A DNA stretch of 64,000 bases from DASSUW01 sp963811895 (GCA_963811895.1 CAWETE010000008.1:263051-327050); one strand, 5' to 3'. Positions 1 through 8,639 are shown, numbered from the stretch's first letter. Program-made: numbers and translations. Notes: a model not told the origin generated them from the sequence alone.

Positions 1-1298
1 GGGGCCAGGGCTCGCTGCAGGAGATCGACCACGTGCCGTTCGTGCGCCCGCTCGTCAAGCTGGCGGCCACCGCGGGCGCCACGGCCGAGATCCCCGGCCT
101 GATCGACGACGCCTGGAGCGTCATGCGGCGCGACCACCCCGGCCCCGCGTTCATCGACTTCCCGCTCGACGTCGTGTTCATGGAGGCCGAGGACTCGCCG
201 CCGCCCGAGGACCGGCCGGCCGGCCGCGCGCGCGCCGACGCCGCCGCCGTCGACCGCGTCGTCGCGCTCCTGCGCGACGCCGACCGCCCGGTGATCATGG
301 CCGGCACCAACCTCTACTGGGGGCACGGAGAGGACGCGCTGCGGGAGCTGTCCGAGGCCGCCGGCGTGCCGGTGTTCCTCAACGGCCTGGCGCGCGGCTG
401 CCTGCCCGCCGACCACCCGAACTTCTTCTCCCGCGCGCGGAGCGCCGCTTTGAAGGGCGCCGACGTCGCCCTGGTGATCGGCGTGCCGATGGACTTCCGG
501 CTCGGCTTCGGCGGCGCGTTCGGGGAGGAGACCGAGATCGTGGCGATCGACCTCGCCGAGCCCGAGCGCGAGCACCCGCGCGAGGTGGCCGCCGAGTGCT
601 ACGGCGACATCGCCGAGACGCTGGGCGCGCTGACCGGCGCCGGCGGGACGGACACGAGCGGCTGGCTCTCGCACCTTCGGGAGGTCGAGGACGAGAAGCG
701 GGCCTCCGAGCGCGAGCAGCTCGAGGACGACCGCTCGCCGCTGCATCCGATGCGGATCTACGGCGAGCTCGCCCAGGTGCTCGACCGCGACGCGATCGTG
801 ATCGGCGACGGCGGCGACTTCGTGAGCTACGCCGGCCGCGTGGTGTCGTCGTACGAGCCGGGCTGCTGGCTCGACCCCGGCCCGTTCGGCTGCCTCGGCA
901 GCGGCCCCGGCTACGCGCTGGCGGCCAAGCTGGCGCACCCCGGGCGCCAGGTCGTCCTGCTGCTGGGCGACGGTGCCTTCGGGTTCAGCGGGATGGAGTT
1001 CGACACCCTCGCCCGCCACGGCGTCAGCGTCGTCGGCGTGATGGGCAACAACGGCATCTGGGCGCTCGAGAAGCACCCGATGGAGTTCCTCTACGGCTAC
1101 TCCGTCGCCGCCGAGCTGACGCCGGAGACGCGCTACGACCAGATGGTCGAGGCGCTCGGCGGGCACGGGGCGCTGGTGCGCTCGCCTGGGGAGCTCCGGC
1201 CGGCGCTCGAGGCCGCGTTCGAGGCGAGCGGGCCCACGCTCATCAACGTGTTGACGGACCCCTCCGTCGCCTACCCCCGCTCCGCGAACCTGGCCTAG
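1..1298 (+). CDS. ThDP-dependent acetolactate synthase-like enzyme (5' partial)
   Basis: The reading frame is already open at base 3, so the N-terminal third (the PYR domain) lies outside the window; about 431 residues remain. The visible part has the central domain, then the C-terminal ThDP-binding domain with the GDGAFGFSG...GNN metal/diphosphate motif near 967-1052. The opening residues (QEIDHVPFVRPLVK) match the segment after the PYR domain in acetolactate synthase-like proteins. The closest pattern I recall is the actinobacterial IlvG group, which is distinct from the main IlvB. The expected reaction is decarboxylative 2-oxoacid carboligation, but oxalyl-CoA decarboxylase-like chemistry cannot be excluded without the N-terminus. 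The gene ends with TAG four bases before a palindromic repeat element. Confidence 0.85.
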   Translation, partial: GQGSLQEIDHVPFVRPLVKLAATAGATAEIPGLIDDAWSVMRRDHPGPAFIDFPLDVVFMEAEDSPPPEDRPAGRARADAAAVDRVVALLRDADRPVIMAGTNLYWGHGEDALRELSEAAGVPVFLNGLARGCLPADHPNFFSRARSAALKGADVALVIGVPMDFRLGFGGAFGEETEIVAIDLAEPEREHPREVAAECYGDIAETLGALTGAGGTDTSGWLSHLREVEDEKRASEREQLEDDRSPLHPMRIYGELAQVLDRDAIVIGDGGDFVSYAGRVVSSYEPGCWLDPGPFGCLGSGPGYALAAKLAHPGRQVVLLLGDGAFGFSGMEFDTLARHGVSVVGVMGNNGIWALEKHPMEFLYGYSVAAELTPETRYDQMVEALGGHGALVRSPGELRPALEAAFEASGPTLINVLTDPSVAYPRSANLA

Positions 1299-1302
1299 GC
1301 GC

Positions 1303-1517
1303 GAACTGCGGCTGGGTAGGGAAGCTGGGGAGCCCGCCGCTAGGTGGAATTTCGACGTCTGATCCTGGATAGGGGTCGCTATCCGACCCCTAGGCAGGAT
1401 TCGATGCGGATTCGGGGGCAAGTGTCCTGGTTACGGGTCGTCAGACGACCGCAAGGCAGGACACTTCGCGGAAACCGGCCGCGCCGGCCTTCCCCGCTCC
1501 CCTACCAGCCGCCGTTG
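1303..1517. repeat. MITE-like palindromic element, copy A (long form)
   Basis: The ends are imperfect inverted repeats: AACTGCGGCTGGGTAGGG on the left and CCCTACCAGCCGCCGTT on the right. Inside lies a strong hairpin at 1361-1401 (GATCCTG...GGGGTCG / CGACCCC...CAGGATT). A second hairpin at 1420-1466 has a perfect 10-bp outer stem (AAGTGTCCTG / CAGGACACTT) and a 7-bp inner stem. The reverse complement of 20322-20474 is closely similar across the ends and the first hairpin but lacks the second hairpin. The element starts four bases after the upstream stop codon and contains no plausible gene. It could be a MITE, a REP-like element or a processed transcript end. Confidence 0.8.
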
Positions 1518-1538
1518 ACGTTCGTTCGCGGCACAACA

Positions 1539-1633
1539 AGGCCCCTACACAGAGAAGCCGCCACGCGGCGGGGGCGTGGCGGCTTCAAGTTGGCCCCGTC
1601 AGGACGGGCAGGGGTACGTGCCTTAAGGGGCCT
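1539..1633. other. Nested inverted repeats, possible structured RNA or terminator
   Basis: A perfect 12-bp stem (GAAGCCGCCACG at 1554-1565, CGTGGCGGCTTC at 1575-1586, 9-base loop) sits inside an outer 8-bp inverted repeat (AGGCCCCT at 1539-1546, AGGGGCCT at 1626-1633). No T-run follows the inner stem, so it is not a classic intrinsic terminator. I cannot match it to an RNA family by eye. The remaining stretch from 1634 to 1803 shows no convincing gene, promoter or repeat. Confidence 0.45.
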
Positions 1634-1803
1634 ATTTGGTTGGTCCGAACGGCGGGAGGCGCCGATGATGCGGCATCGCCCGGACCTATGGCGTCGTAGG
1701 GACGGCGGCGGGAGGCACGACCGCCCTTTCCGACGCGATGAAGTATCCCCTTGTGAAAACCAGGTCGGCAATCGAACAAGCGTCCAGGCCCCGGCGCGCC
1801 GGC

Positions 1804-2715
1804 TCAGGACTTTTCCGCATCGAGCGCGACACCCCAGAGAATGTCCCGTTCTGAGGCCTCGAACCCGTCGAGCGCGAACGCGCCCAGTACCTCCCGGAGG
1901 ACGACCGCGCCGGCCACGATCGTCGGCGCGCGCGCCGGATCGAGCCCCGTGACCTCGCGCCGCTCGGCCAGCGGGAGTGCCGCCAGCCGGTCGCGCAGCT
2001 CTTCCAACCGGTCCCTCGACACGGCATGCCCCTCGACCCGGTCGCGGTCGTGCTCGACCAGCCCGAGGTCGATCGACGCGAGCTGCGTCGCGGTGCCGCC
2101 GACGCCCACCGCCACGATCGGCATCGGACGCACGTCTGCGGGCACGGCGGCCTCGATCGCGGTACGCGCGTCCTCGGCGAGAGCGGCGAGCTCGTCGGCG
2201 GTCGGCGGGTCGGAGTGCAGGTGGCGCTCCGTGTGGCGGACGACGCCGACCTGGGTCGAGACGTGGAAGACCAGCTCATCGCCGCTGCCCACCACCAGCT
2301 CGGTCGAGCCGCCGCCGATGTCGATCACGAGCACGGTCTCGTCGTCGGAGCGGGTAGCGGTGGCGCCGAGCGACGTCAGCCGCGCCTCCTCGTCGCCCGA
2401 CAGCGTGGCGGCCTCGAGGCCGTAGCGATCGCGCACCGTCGCCGCGAACTCGGCGCCATTGGCGGCATCGCGCACCGCCGAGGTCATCACCGCGGTACGC
2501 ACCGTGGCCTCTTCCATGGCCGCCGCGAACGAGTCGAGCACGGCGAACACGCGCGCCTGCGGCTCGTCGCCGAGGCGGCCGGTGGCGTCGACGCCCTCGC
2601 CCAGCCGCGTCACGATCGACTCGCGCGCCAGCTCGCGCAGCTCGCCGTCGCCGACCTCGGCCACCAGCAGGCGCGTCGAGTTGGTCCCGATGTCGACGAC
2701 CGCGACCTGCGTCAT
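1804..2715 (-). CDS. Ppx/GppA family exopolyphosphatase
   Basis: The 303-residue protein belongs to the ASKHA phosphotransfer fold: phosphate-1 motif VVDIGTNSTRLL at residues 6-17 and phosphate-2 motif DIGGGSTEL at 132-140. It consists only of the catalytic core, like the short mycobacterial PPX1, without the C-terminal HD domain of long Ppx enzymes. The expected role is hydrolysis of polyphosphate or of the 5'-phosphate of pppGpp in the cytoplasm. The ATG overlaps the TGA of the dehydrogenase upstream on the same strand (ATGA at 2712-2715), so the two are probably translationally coupled. Sequence alone does not decide between polyphosphate and pppGpp as substrate. Confidence 0.92.
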   Translation of the reverse strand: MTQVAVVDIGTNSTRLLVAEVGDGELRELARESIVTRLGEGVDATGRLGDEPQARVFAVLDSFAAAMEEATVRTAVMTSAVRDAANGAEFAATVRDRYGLEAATLSGDEEARLTSLGATATRSDDETVLVIDIGGGSTELVVGSGDELVFHVSTQVGVVRHTERHLHSDPPTADELAALAEDARTAIEAAVPADVRPMPIVAVGVGGTATQLASIDLGLVEHDRDRVEGHAVSRDRLEELRDRLAALPLAERREVTGLDPARAPTIVAGAVVLREVLGAFALDGFEASERDILWGVALDAEKS

Positions 2716-3629
2716 CCGACCGGGTAGGGCATCGGGCGGCCGTCGAGGGCCGCCAGCAGGTTGTCGACCGCCATCGCCGCCATCTTCGCACGCGTGCGGA
2801 CGGTCGCCGACCCCACGTGCGGCACCACCAGCAGGTTGGGCGCGTCGAGCAGCGGGTGGTCGGCGGGCAGCGGCTCGGGGTCGGTGACGTCGAGCGCGGC
2901 GCCGGCGATCGTTCCCTCGTGCAGGGCGGTGCGCAGCGCGTCCTGGTCGACCACGCCGCCGCGCGCGGTGTTGACCAGCAGCGCCGTCGGCTTCATGCGG
3001 GCGAGCACGTCCGAGTCGATCAGGTGCCGCGTCTCGGGCGTGAGCGGCGTGTGCACGGAGACGAAGTCGGCCCGCTCCAGCAGCTCCTCGAGCGGCACGC
3101 CCGAGGACCGCGAGCTGTGGACGATCTCCATCCCGAAGCCCTCCGCGCGGCGCGCCACCGCCTGCCCGATCCGGCCCCAGCCGACGATGCCGAGCGTGGC
3201 CCCGGCCAGGTCGGCGCCGAGGTCGGCGGCCGGCTCCCACGTCCGCCACGCCCCGGATCGCACCATCTCGGAGCCGGGCACGATCCGGCGCGCCAGCGCG
3301 AGCAGCAGCGCGAACGCGAGGTCGGCGGTGGCATCCGTCAGCACGTCGGGCGTGTTGCCGACGGGGATGCCGCGCGCTGCGGCCGCCTCGAGGTCGATGT
3401 TGTCGGTCCCGACCGCCATGTTGGCGATCGCCTTCAGCCGCGGCGCGGCCTCGATGACCGAGGCGTCGACGCGGTCGGTGACCAGCGAGAGCAGACCCTC
3501 CGCCTCGCCGAGGAGCTCGCCGAGATCCTCGGGCGGCAGGTCGCCCGGCCACTCCTCGACCTCGTGCGCCTCGCGCAGCCGGTCGAGCGCCGGGAACGGC
3601 AGCTCCCGTGTGACGAATACCTTGGCCAT
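2712..3629 (-). CDS. D-2-hydroxyacid dehydrogenase (glyoxylate/hydroxypyruvate reductase-like)
   Basis: A 305-residue NAD(P)-dependent dehydrogenase. The Rossmann motif GIVGWGRIGQAVARR is at about residues 147-161. The catalytic Arg sits in NTARGGVVDQDAL, the acidic residue in DVTDPEPLP and the His in PHVGSAT. This is the full arrangement of the D-isomer-specific family, probably reducing glyoxylate or hydroxypyruvate. I chose the ATG at 3629 (MAKVFVTRELP) because family members begin here; an in-frame ATG at 3659 would add ten residues and run into the divergent gene. It is transcribed divergently from the DUF72 gene, with only 19 bp between starts, and is coupled to the downstream phosphatase gene. 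Confidence 0.93.
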   Translation of the reverse strand: MAKVFVTRELPFPALDRLREAHEVEEWPGDLPPEDLGELLGEAEGLLSLVTDRVDASVIEAAPRLKAIANMAVGTDNIDLEAAAARGIPVGNTPDVLTDATADLAFALLLALARRIVPGSEMVRSGAWRTWEPAADLGADLAGATLGIVGWGRIGQAVARRAEGFGMEIVHSSRSSGVPLEELLERADFVSVHTPLTPETRHLIDSDVLARMKPTALLVNTARGGVVDQDALRTALHEGTIAGAALDVTDPEPLPADHPLLDAPNLLVVPHVGSATVRTRAKMAAMAVDNLLAALDGRPMPYPVG

Positions 3630-3648
3630 CGCGGGGCATTCTGCTGGC

Positions 3649-4371
3649 ATGGCACGCATCCGCGTCGGCTGCTCCGGCTGGCAGTACGCCGACTGGCGCG
3701 AGCGCTTCTATCCGAAGGGCCTCCCGCAGCGGCGCTGGCTCGAGCACTACGCGTCCGTGTTCGACACCGTCGAGGTGAACTCGACCTTCTACCGGCTCGC
3801 CAAGCCGCAGGCGGTGGCCGGCTGGCTGGAGCAGACGCCGCCGGACTTCGAGTTCGCCGCCAAGGCGAGCCAGTACCTGACCCACATGAAGCGGCTCGTC
3901 GACATCGACCAGGGCATCGGCCGCTACTACGAGGCGATCGCGCCGCTGGCCGCGTCGCCGAAGCTCGGCCCGATCCTGTGGCAGCTCCCGGAGCGGTTCG
4001 CGCGCGACCTACCCCGGCTCGCCGGGGCGCTCGACAAGCTGCCGCCCGGCCGGCACGCGTTCGAGCTCCGCCACCCGAGCTGGTTCGAGGACGACGAGGC
4101 GCTCGAGCTGCTGCGCTGGCACGGCGTCGCGCTGGCCATCGGCGACCACCCGCAGCGACCGTGGCAGCCGTGGGTCACCACCGCCGACTGGACCTTCGTG
4201 CGCTTCCACTACGGCCACCGCGGGCGGCGCGGCAACTACAGCGAGTCCGAGCTGCGCGAGCTCGCGCCGCGGGTGGCGGCGCTCGCGCCTGAGGGCTACG
4301 TCTACTTCAACAACGACTGGGAGGGGTTTGCCGTCACGAACGCCCTGAGACTGCGAGCATTGCTCTCGTGA
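3649..4371 (+). CDS. DUF72 family protein
   Basis: A 240-residue TIM-barrel-like DUF72 protein. It has the N-terminal GCSGWQYADWRERFYPKGLP pattern, the VEVNSTFYRL strand, FELRHPSW, and the terminal YFNNDWEGFAVTNALRL signature. The biochemical role of the family is not established. ATG at 3649 is taken as start because the conserved domain begins immediately. The last codons overlap the next gene (GTGA at 4368-4371), suggesting co-translation with the CoA-binding protein. Confidence 0.93.
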   Translation: MARIRVGCSGWQYADWRERFYPKGLPQRRWLEHYASVFDTVEVNSTFYRLAKPQAVAGWLEQTPPDFEFAAKASQYLTHMKRLVDIDQGIGRYYEAIAPLAASPKLGPILWQLPERFARDLPRLAGALDKLPPGRHAFELRHPSWFEDDEALELLRWHGVALAIGDHPQRPWQPWVTTADWTFVRFHYGHRGRRGNYSESELRELAPRVAALAPEGYVYFNNDWEGFAVTNALRLRALLS

Positions 4372-5324
4372 CGGCGCTCCACGAGGAGGCCATGCGCGAG
4401 GCCATCGCCGCCGACGGCGAGGCGCACCGCGCGCTGCTGGACGGGGAGGAGGCGCGCGAGCCGCTGCGCCGCGCGGCGCACGCCTACCGCACGTCGTGGG
4501 AGGCCGCCCCGCCGCGCAGCTACGGCCGCCTCGTCGGCTACGCCAAGGCGTCGATCCTGGCCGGCGAGAACCCGGCTCCCTACGTGCGCGAGCAGCTGCA
4601 CGGGGACAGCGACTCGCCGGCCGCCGCCTGGGCGCTCGCGCTCGCCGCCCTGGCCGACGGCGACGACGAGGCCGCCCGCGGCGCCTCGGACGGCATGCTG
4701 ACCGGCTCGGAGGAGTTCGGTCGCGCCGCGGGAGCGGTGGCTGCGCTCGCCCGCCGCGACCGCCAGGCCTACGCGGGCATGCTGGCGGCCATCGTCGCCG
4801 ACTTCGAGGCGCGCCAGGAGCACCTGACCGGGGTGCCGATCGCCGACACCGCGCTCGTGCTCGACCGCCTCGCCGAGCGCCGCGGCATCGCGGTCCACCC
4901 GCGGTCGCCGCTGCTGCCGGAGGTCGACGACGTGCGCGCCATCCTCACCGGCACGCACGTGTGGGCGGTCGTCGGCTGCTCGCCTGATCCGAATCGCGAC
5001 TCGTACCGCATCGCCTCCATGCTCAAGCGCCGCGGCTACGAGATGATCCCGGTCAACCCGATGGTCACCGAGGTGCTCGGCGAGCGCAGCTTCCCGACGC
5101 TGTCGGCAATTCCCGCCGACGCCGGCGTCGAGGTGGTCGACGTCTTCCGCCGGGCGGACGTGGCGGGCGCGCACGTCGACGAGGCCGTCGAGATCGGCGC
5201 GCGGGCCGTCTGGATGCAGTTGGGTGTGGTGGACGAGGCGGCGGCGGAGCGCGGCCGCGCCGCAGGCCTGCGGGTGGTCATGGACCGATGCCCCGCGATC
5301 GAGCTGCCGCGCCTGGGGCTCTAA
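4368..5324 (+). CDS. CoA-binding domain protein with long helical N-terminal extension
   Basis: A 318-residue protein with two parts. Residues 1 to about 180 are Ala/Glu/Arg-rich, probably helical, and not recognised. Residues about 190-318 are a CoA_binding_2 (YccU-like) Rossmann domain: WAVVGCSPDPNRDSYRIASMLKRRGYEMIPVNP, then VDVFRRADVAGAHVDEA, and the closing VMDRCPAIE. Stand-alone YccU-type proteins are about 130-150 residues, so the N-terminal half is an unusual fusion. It starts with GTG overlapping the DUF72 stop and is followed 16 bp later by an acyl-CoA ligase, which fits a CoA-linked context. Function is inferred only at the level of CoA/nucleotide binding. Confidence 0.82.
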   Translation: MTALHEEAMREAIAADGEAHRALLDGEEAREPLRRAAHAYRTSWEAAPPRSYGRLVGYAKASILAGENPAPYVREQLHGDSDSPAAAWALALAALADGDDEAARGASDGMLTGSEEFGRAAGAVAALARRDRQAYAGMLAAIVADFEARQEHLTGVPIADTALVLDRLAERRGIAVHPRSPLLPEVDDVRAILTGTHVWAVVGCSPDPNRDSYRIASMLKRRGYEMIPVNPMVTEVLGERSFPTLSAIPADAGVEVVDVFRRADVAGAHVDEAVEIGARAVWMQLGVVDEAAAERGRAAGLRVVMDRCPAIELPRLGL

Positions 5325-5340
5325 CGAAGGAGGAGCGCGA

Positions 5341-6942
5341 ATGCAGGGCTTGATGTCGTCCTATCCGCTGACGCTGACGCACCTGTTCACGCGCGCGGAG
5401 CGGCTGTTCGGCTCCAAGACGATGACCACGCTGACCGCGACCGGCAAGGAGCGCACGACGTACGCGGAGTGGGCGGACCGCACGCGCCGGCTCGCGAGCG
5501 CGCTGGACGAGCTCGGCATCTCCGACGACGGCCGCGTGGCGACCTTCGCCTGGAACACCGCCCGTCACCTCGAGCTCTACTTCGCCGCCCCGTGCAGCGG
5601 GCGCGTCCTCCACACGCTCAACATCCGCCTCTTCCCCGAGCAGGTCAGCTACATCGTCGACCACGCCGAGGACGAGGTGATCTTCGTCGACCGCTCGCTG
5701 GTCGCGACGCTGTGGCCGCTGGTCGACGGCTTCGAGACCGTCCGCCACATCGTGGTCATGGACGACGGCGCCGGCGACGTGCCGGACGACGACCGGATCC
5801 TGAAGTACGAGGAGCTGCTGGACGGCGCCGAGCCGCGTGAGTTCGCGGTCGAGGACGAGAACCAGGCGGCCGCCATGTGCTACACGAGCGGCACCACGGG
5901 ACACCCGAAGGGCGTCGTCTACTCGCACCGCTCGAGCGTGCTGCACGCGATCGGGGCGATGCTGGCGGACACCGTGGCGGTCAGCGAGCTCGACGTGGTG
6001 CTGCCGGTGGTGCCGATGTTCCACGCCAACTCGTGGGGGCTCGCCCACGCCGGGGTCGCGGCGGGCAGCTCGTTCGCGTTCCCGGGACCGCAGATGACGC
6101 CGAAGGCGATCGCCCAGCTGATGGAGGACGAGAAGGTCACCCTGGCGGCCGGCGTGCCGACGATCTGGATGGGCGCGCTCGACGAGCTCGCCGGGCGCGA
6201 CATCAGCTCCCTGCGGGCGATCCTGTGCGGCGGCTCGGCCGTCCCCAAGGTGCTGTCCGAGGCCTACCGCGAGAAGCTCGGCCACCCGATCCTGCACGCC
6301 TGGGGGATGACCGAGACGAGCCCGCTCGGCTCCGTCTGCCGGATCAAGAGCACGATCGCGGACCGGTCCGAGGAGGAGCTGGCCGACGTGCGCTCGAGCC
6401 AGGGCATCGTGTCGCCGCTGATGGAGTGCCGGATCATCGAGCCGGGCACGGCCGACGACCTGCCCTGGGACGGCGAGGCGCGCGGCGAGCTGCAGGTGGC
6501 CGGGCCGTGGGTCGCGGCCGGCTACTACCGCGACGAGGAGGGCACCAAGGCGCAGTTCACCGACGACGGCTGGCTGCGCACCGGCGACGTGGCCACCATC
6601 TCTCCGGAGGGCTACATCCGCCTTGTCGACCGCACCAAGGACCTCGTCAAGTCGGGGGGCGAGTGGATCTCCTCGGTCGAGCTCGAGAACGAGATCATGG
6701 CCCACCCCGCGGTCCGCGAGGCGGCGGTCATCGGGGTGCCCGACGAGAAGTGGGGCGAGCGGCCGCTGGCCTGCGTGGTGGCCGAGGACGGCGAGCAGCT
6801 CGACGCCGACGCGCTGCGCGAGTTCCTCTCCGATCGGGTGGCCAAGTGGTGGATCCCCGAGCACGTCGAGTTCATCGACGAGGTGCCCAAGACGTCGGTC
6901 GGGAAGTTCTCGAAGAAGACCCTCCGGGAGCGGTTCACTTGA
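5341..6942 (+). CDS. Acyl-CoA ligase (AMP-forming, FadD-like)
   Basis: A 533-residue member of the ANL superfamily that activates a carboxylic acid via acyl-AMP to acyl-CoA. It carries the P-loop CYTSGTTGHPKGV (about residues 180-192), the WGMTETSPLG adenine motif, GWLRTGDVATISPEGYI with the hinge region, and the terminal catalytic lysine in KTSVGKFSKKTLRE. The ATG at 5341 is set by a strong Shine-Dalgarno (AAGGAGG at about 5327-5333). The overall pattern resembles medium-chain and methylmercaptopropionate-type ligases; the substrate cannot be read from sequence. A tRNA gene follows. Confidence 0.92.
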   Translation: MQGLMSSYPLTLTHLFTRAERLFGSKTMTTLTATGKERTTYAEWADRTRRLASALDELGISDDGRVATFAWNTARHLELYFAAPCSGRVLHTLNIRLFPEQVSYIVDHAEDEVIFVDRSLVATLWPLVDGFETVRHIVVMDDGAGDVPDDDRILKYEELLDGAEPREFAVEDENQAAAMCYTSGTTGHPKGVVYSHRSSVLHAIGAMLADTVAVSELDVVLPVVPMFHANSWGLAHAGVAAGSSFAFPGPQMTPKAIAQLMEDEKVTLAAGVPTIWMGALDELAGRDISSLRAILCGGSAVPKVLSEAYREKLGHPILHAWGMTETSPLGSVCRIKSTIADRSEEELADVRSSQGIVSPLMECRIIEPGTADDLPWDGEARGELQVAGPWVAAGYYRDEEGTKAQFTDDGWLRTGDVATISPEGYIRLVDRTKDLVKSGGEWISSVELENEIMAHPAVREAAVIGVPDEKWGERPLACVVAEDGEQLDADALREFLSDRVAKWWIPEHVEFIDEVPKTSVGKFSKKTLRERFT

Positions 6943-6960
6943 TAAGATGCATGGTCGCGA

Positions 6961-7034
<74 letters not shown>

Positions 7035-7074
7035 TCCGCCGACGATGGTGGTGACAGCCCACCGCCGACGGCCG

Positions 7075-7098
7075 AAAGCCCCGCTCACGCGGGGCTTT
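7075..7098. terminator. Bidirectional intrinsic terminator
   Basis: A perfect 10-bp stem AAAGCCCCGC / GCGGGGCTTT with a TCAC loop, and A/T runs on both flanks. It lies between the initiator tRNA (plus strand) and the 3' end of the flavoprotein monooxygenase (minus strand, stop at 7103), so it can terminate both transcripts. Confidence 0.85.
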
Positions 7099-7102
7099 CT
7101 GG

Positions 7103-8527
7103 TTAAGCGAACCACTTCGCCAGGGCGTCGTTCAGCCCTGCGTCGGTGCCTTCTCCCACCCAGGCGACGTAGCCGTCCGGGCGGATCAGCACGGCCGTAG
7201 GGGCGCTCACCCAGCCGAGCACAGGAAGCTCCCAGTCGCCCTTGTAGGTGGCGTCGACCACCTGGACACCTGCGACCTCGAAGGCGCCCGGGTCGCCGAG
7301 GTTGAGCAGCACGGGCCGTGCTTCGTGCAGCAGCTCGAAGACGCGGAGCTGCCCGAGGTCCAGGTCGGGCATGCGGCGGCCGAGCAGTGGGTGGCCGTCG
7401 CCGAGGTCGTAGTGGATGTCCAGCCCGGAGATCAGCCCGGCGAGCTGCTTGCGCGGCCCGTCCATGGCCGTGAGCCCGGACAGCACCTCGACCAGCGCCT
7501 TCGTGCGGTCGTCGTGGCGCTGGAGCGTGGTCTGGGCCATCGTGTACCGGAGCGCGCGGGCGGTGACCGGGTGACGCTCGTCGAAGTAGGTGTCCAGGAG
7601 GCTCTCCGGAGAGGTCCCGTCGACCACCTGGGCGAGCTTCCAGCCCAGGTTCACCGCGTCCTGCATGCCGAGGCTGAGGCCCTGCCCGCCCGCCGGGTAG
7701 TGGATGTGCGCCGCGTCGCCCGCCAGCAGGACCCGCCCCGCGCGGTAGGCCGCGGCCTGCCGGGTCGCGTCGGTGAACCTCGAGATCCAGCTCGGGTTGT
7801 GGGCCCCGAAGTCCGTGCCGAACACGGCGATCAGCGACTCGCTGAGATCGCGCAGGGTGGGCTCGTCGCCAGACCCGAGCTGCTGCTCGGTGGTGACGAC
7901 CCGCACCGACCCGTCCGGGAGCCGGTGGAGGCCGTGGACGCCCACGGAGTCGTGACGGGCCCCGGGCGGCGGCTCCTCGGTCAGCTCGACCTCGGCGATC
8001 AGGTTGCTCCTCGTCGCCTCCCAGCCCGGGAACTCGATGCCGGCCTGCTTGCGGATCAGGCTGCGCCCGCCGTCGCACCCGACGAGATACCGCGAGCGCA
8101 GCGACCCGCCGTCGGACAGCCGCACATCGACCCCGTCGTCGTCCTGCGCGAAGCCCGTCACCTCGTGCCCGTACAGGATCTGCACCGGCAGCTCGGCGAG
8201 CCACGCGGCCATGATCCGCTCGATCTCGCTCTGGAAGAGCGCGAGCGTGTACGGGTGCCGCGACGGGAAGTCGCTCATGTCCATCACGGTCGCGCCGAAC
8301 GTGGCCACCTGGACCGTCTGACCCGCCGAGAGGAACCGATCCGCGACCCCGCGCTGGTCCAGCACCTCGATCGTTCGCGAGTGGATACCGCCGGCCCGCG
8401 CGTCCGCGAGCACGTGCTCGTCGCGCCGCTCGACGACCGCCACATCCACCTTCGCCAGCGCCAGCTCAGCCGCCAGCATCATCCCTGCCGGACCGCCTCC
8501 GACGATGATCACCGCATGCTCGCTCAT
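7103..8527 (-). CDS. FAD-dependent aromatic hydroxylase, rifampicin monooxygenase-like
   Basis: A 474-residue class A flavoprotein monooxygenase. Visible features are the N-terminal Rossmann motif IIVGGGPAGMMLAAELA (residues 7-23), the CDGGRS FAD/NADPH motif near 150, the GDAAHIHYPAGGQGLSLGMQD FAD ribityl motif near 270-290, and a C-terminal thioredoxin-like domain ending PDGYVAWVGEG. Order and spacing strongly resemble the Rox/aklavinone-hydroxylase group that inactivates rifampicin by hydroxylation. That makes antibiotic modification a good hypothesis, but polyketide tailoring or aromatic catabolism are also possible. It is followed by a terminator, and the neighbouring genes encode drug exporters and a TetR-type repressor. 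Confidence 0.85.
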   Translation of the reverse strand: MSEHAVIIVGGGPAGMMLAAELALAKVDVAVVERRDEHVLADARAGGIHSRTIEVLDQRGVADRFLSAGQTVQVATFGATVMDMSDFPSRHPYTLALFQSEIERIMAAWLAELPVQILYGHEVTGFAQDDDGVDVRLSDGGSLRSRYLVGCDGGRSLIRKQAGIEFPGWEATRSNLIAEVELTEEPPPGARHDSVGVHGLHRLPDGSVRVVTTEQQLGSGDEPTLRDLSESLIAVFGTDFGAHNPSWISRFTDATRQAAAYRAGRVLLAGDAAHIHYPAGGQGLSLGMQDAVNLGWKLAQVVDGTSPESLLDTYFDERHPVTARALRYTMAQTTLQRHDDRTKALVEVLSGLTAMDGPRKQLAGLISGLDIHYDLGDGHPLLGRRMPDLDLGQLRVFELLHEARPVLLNLGDPGAFEVAGVQVVDATYKGDWELPVLGWVSAPTAVLIRPDGYVAWVGEGTDAGLNDALAKWFA

Positions 8528-8639
8528 CGCGTCTCCCTTCCGTACGACTGCCTTGCGGCGGGCGATTATGCGGGATCTGTCAAGGCCTCATGAGGGCCTC
8601 GATTCCGGTATAAATTGGAGGTGGAGAGAGCGGGTGGGG

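Noticed and set aside
1634..1803. Possible small RNA or gene in the rest of the first intergenic region
   Set aside because: No convincing stem, start site or conserved motif could be identified by eye.
1344..1952. A 200-codon open frame across the intergenic region
   Set aside because: It runs through the palindromic element and into the phosphatase gene in antisense, with Arg/Pro-rich translation and no ribosome site.
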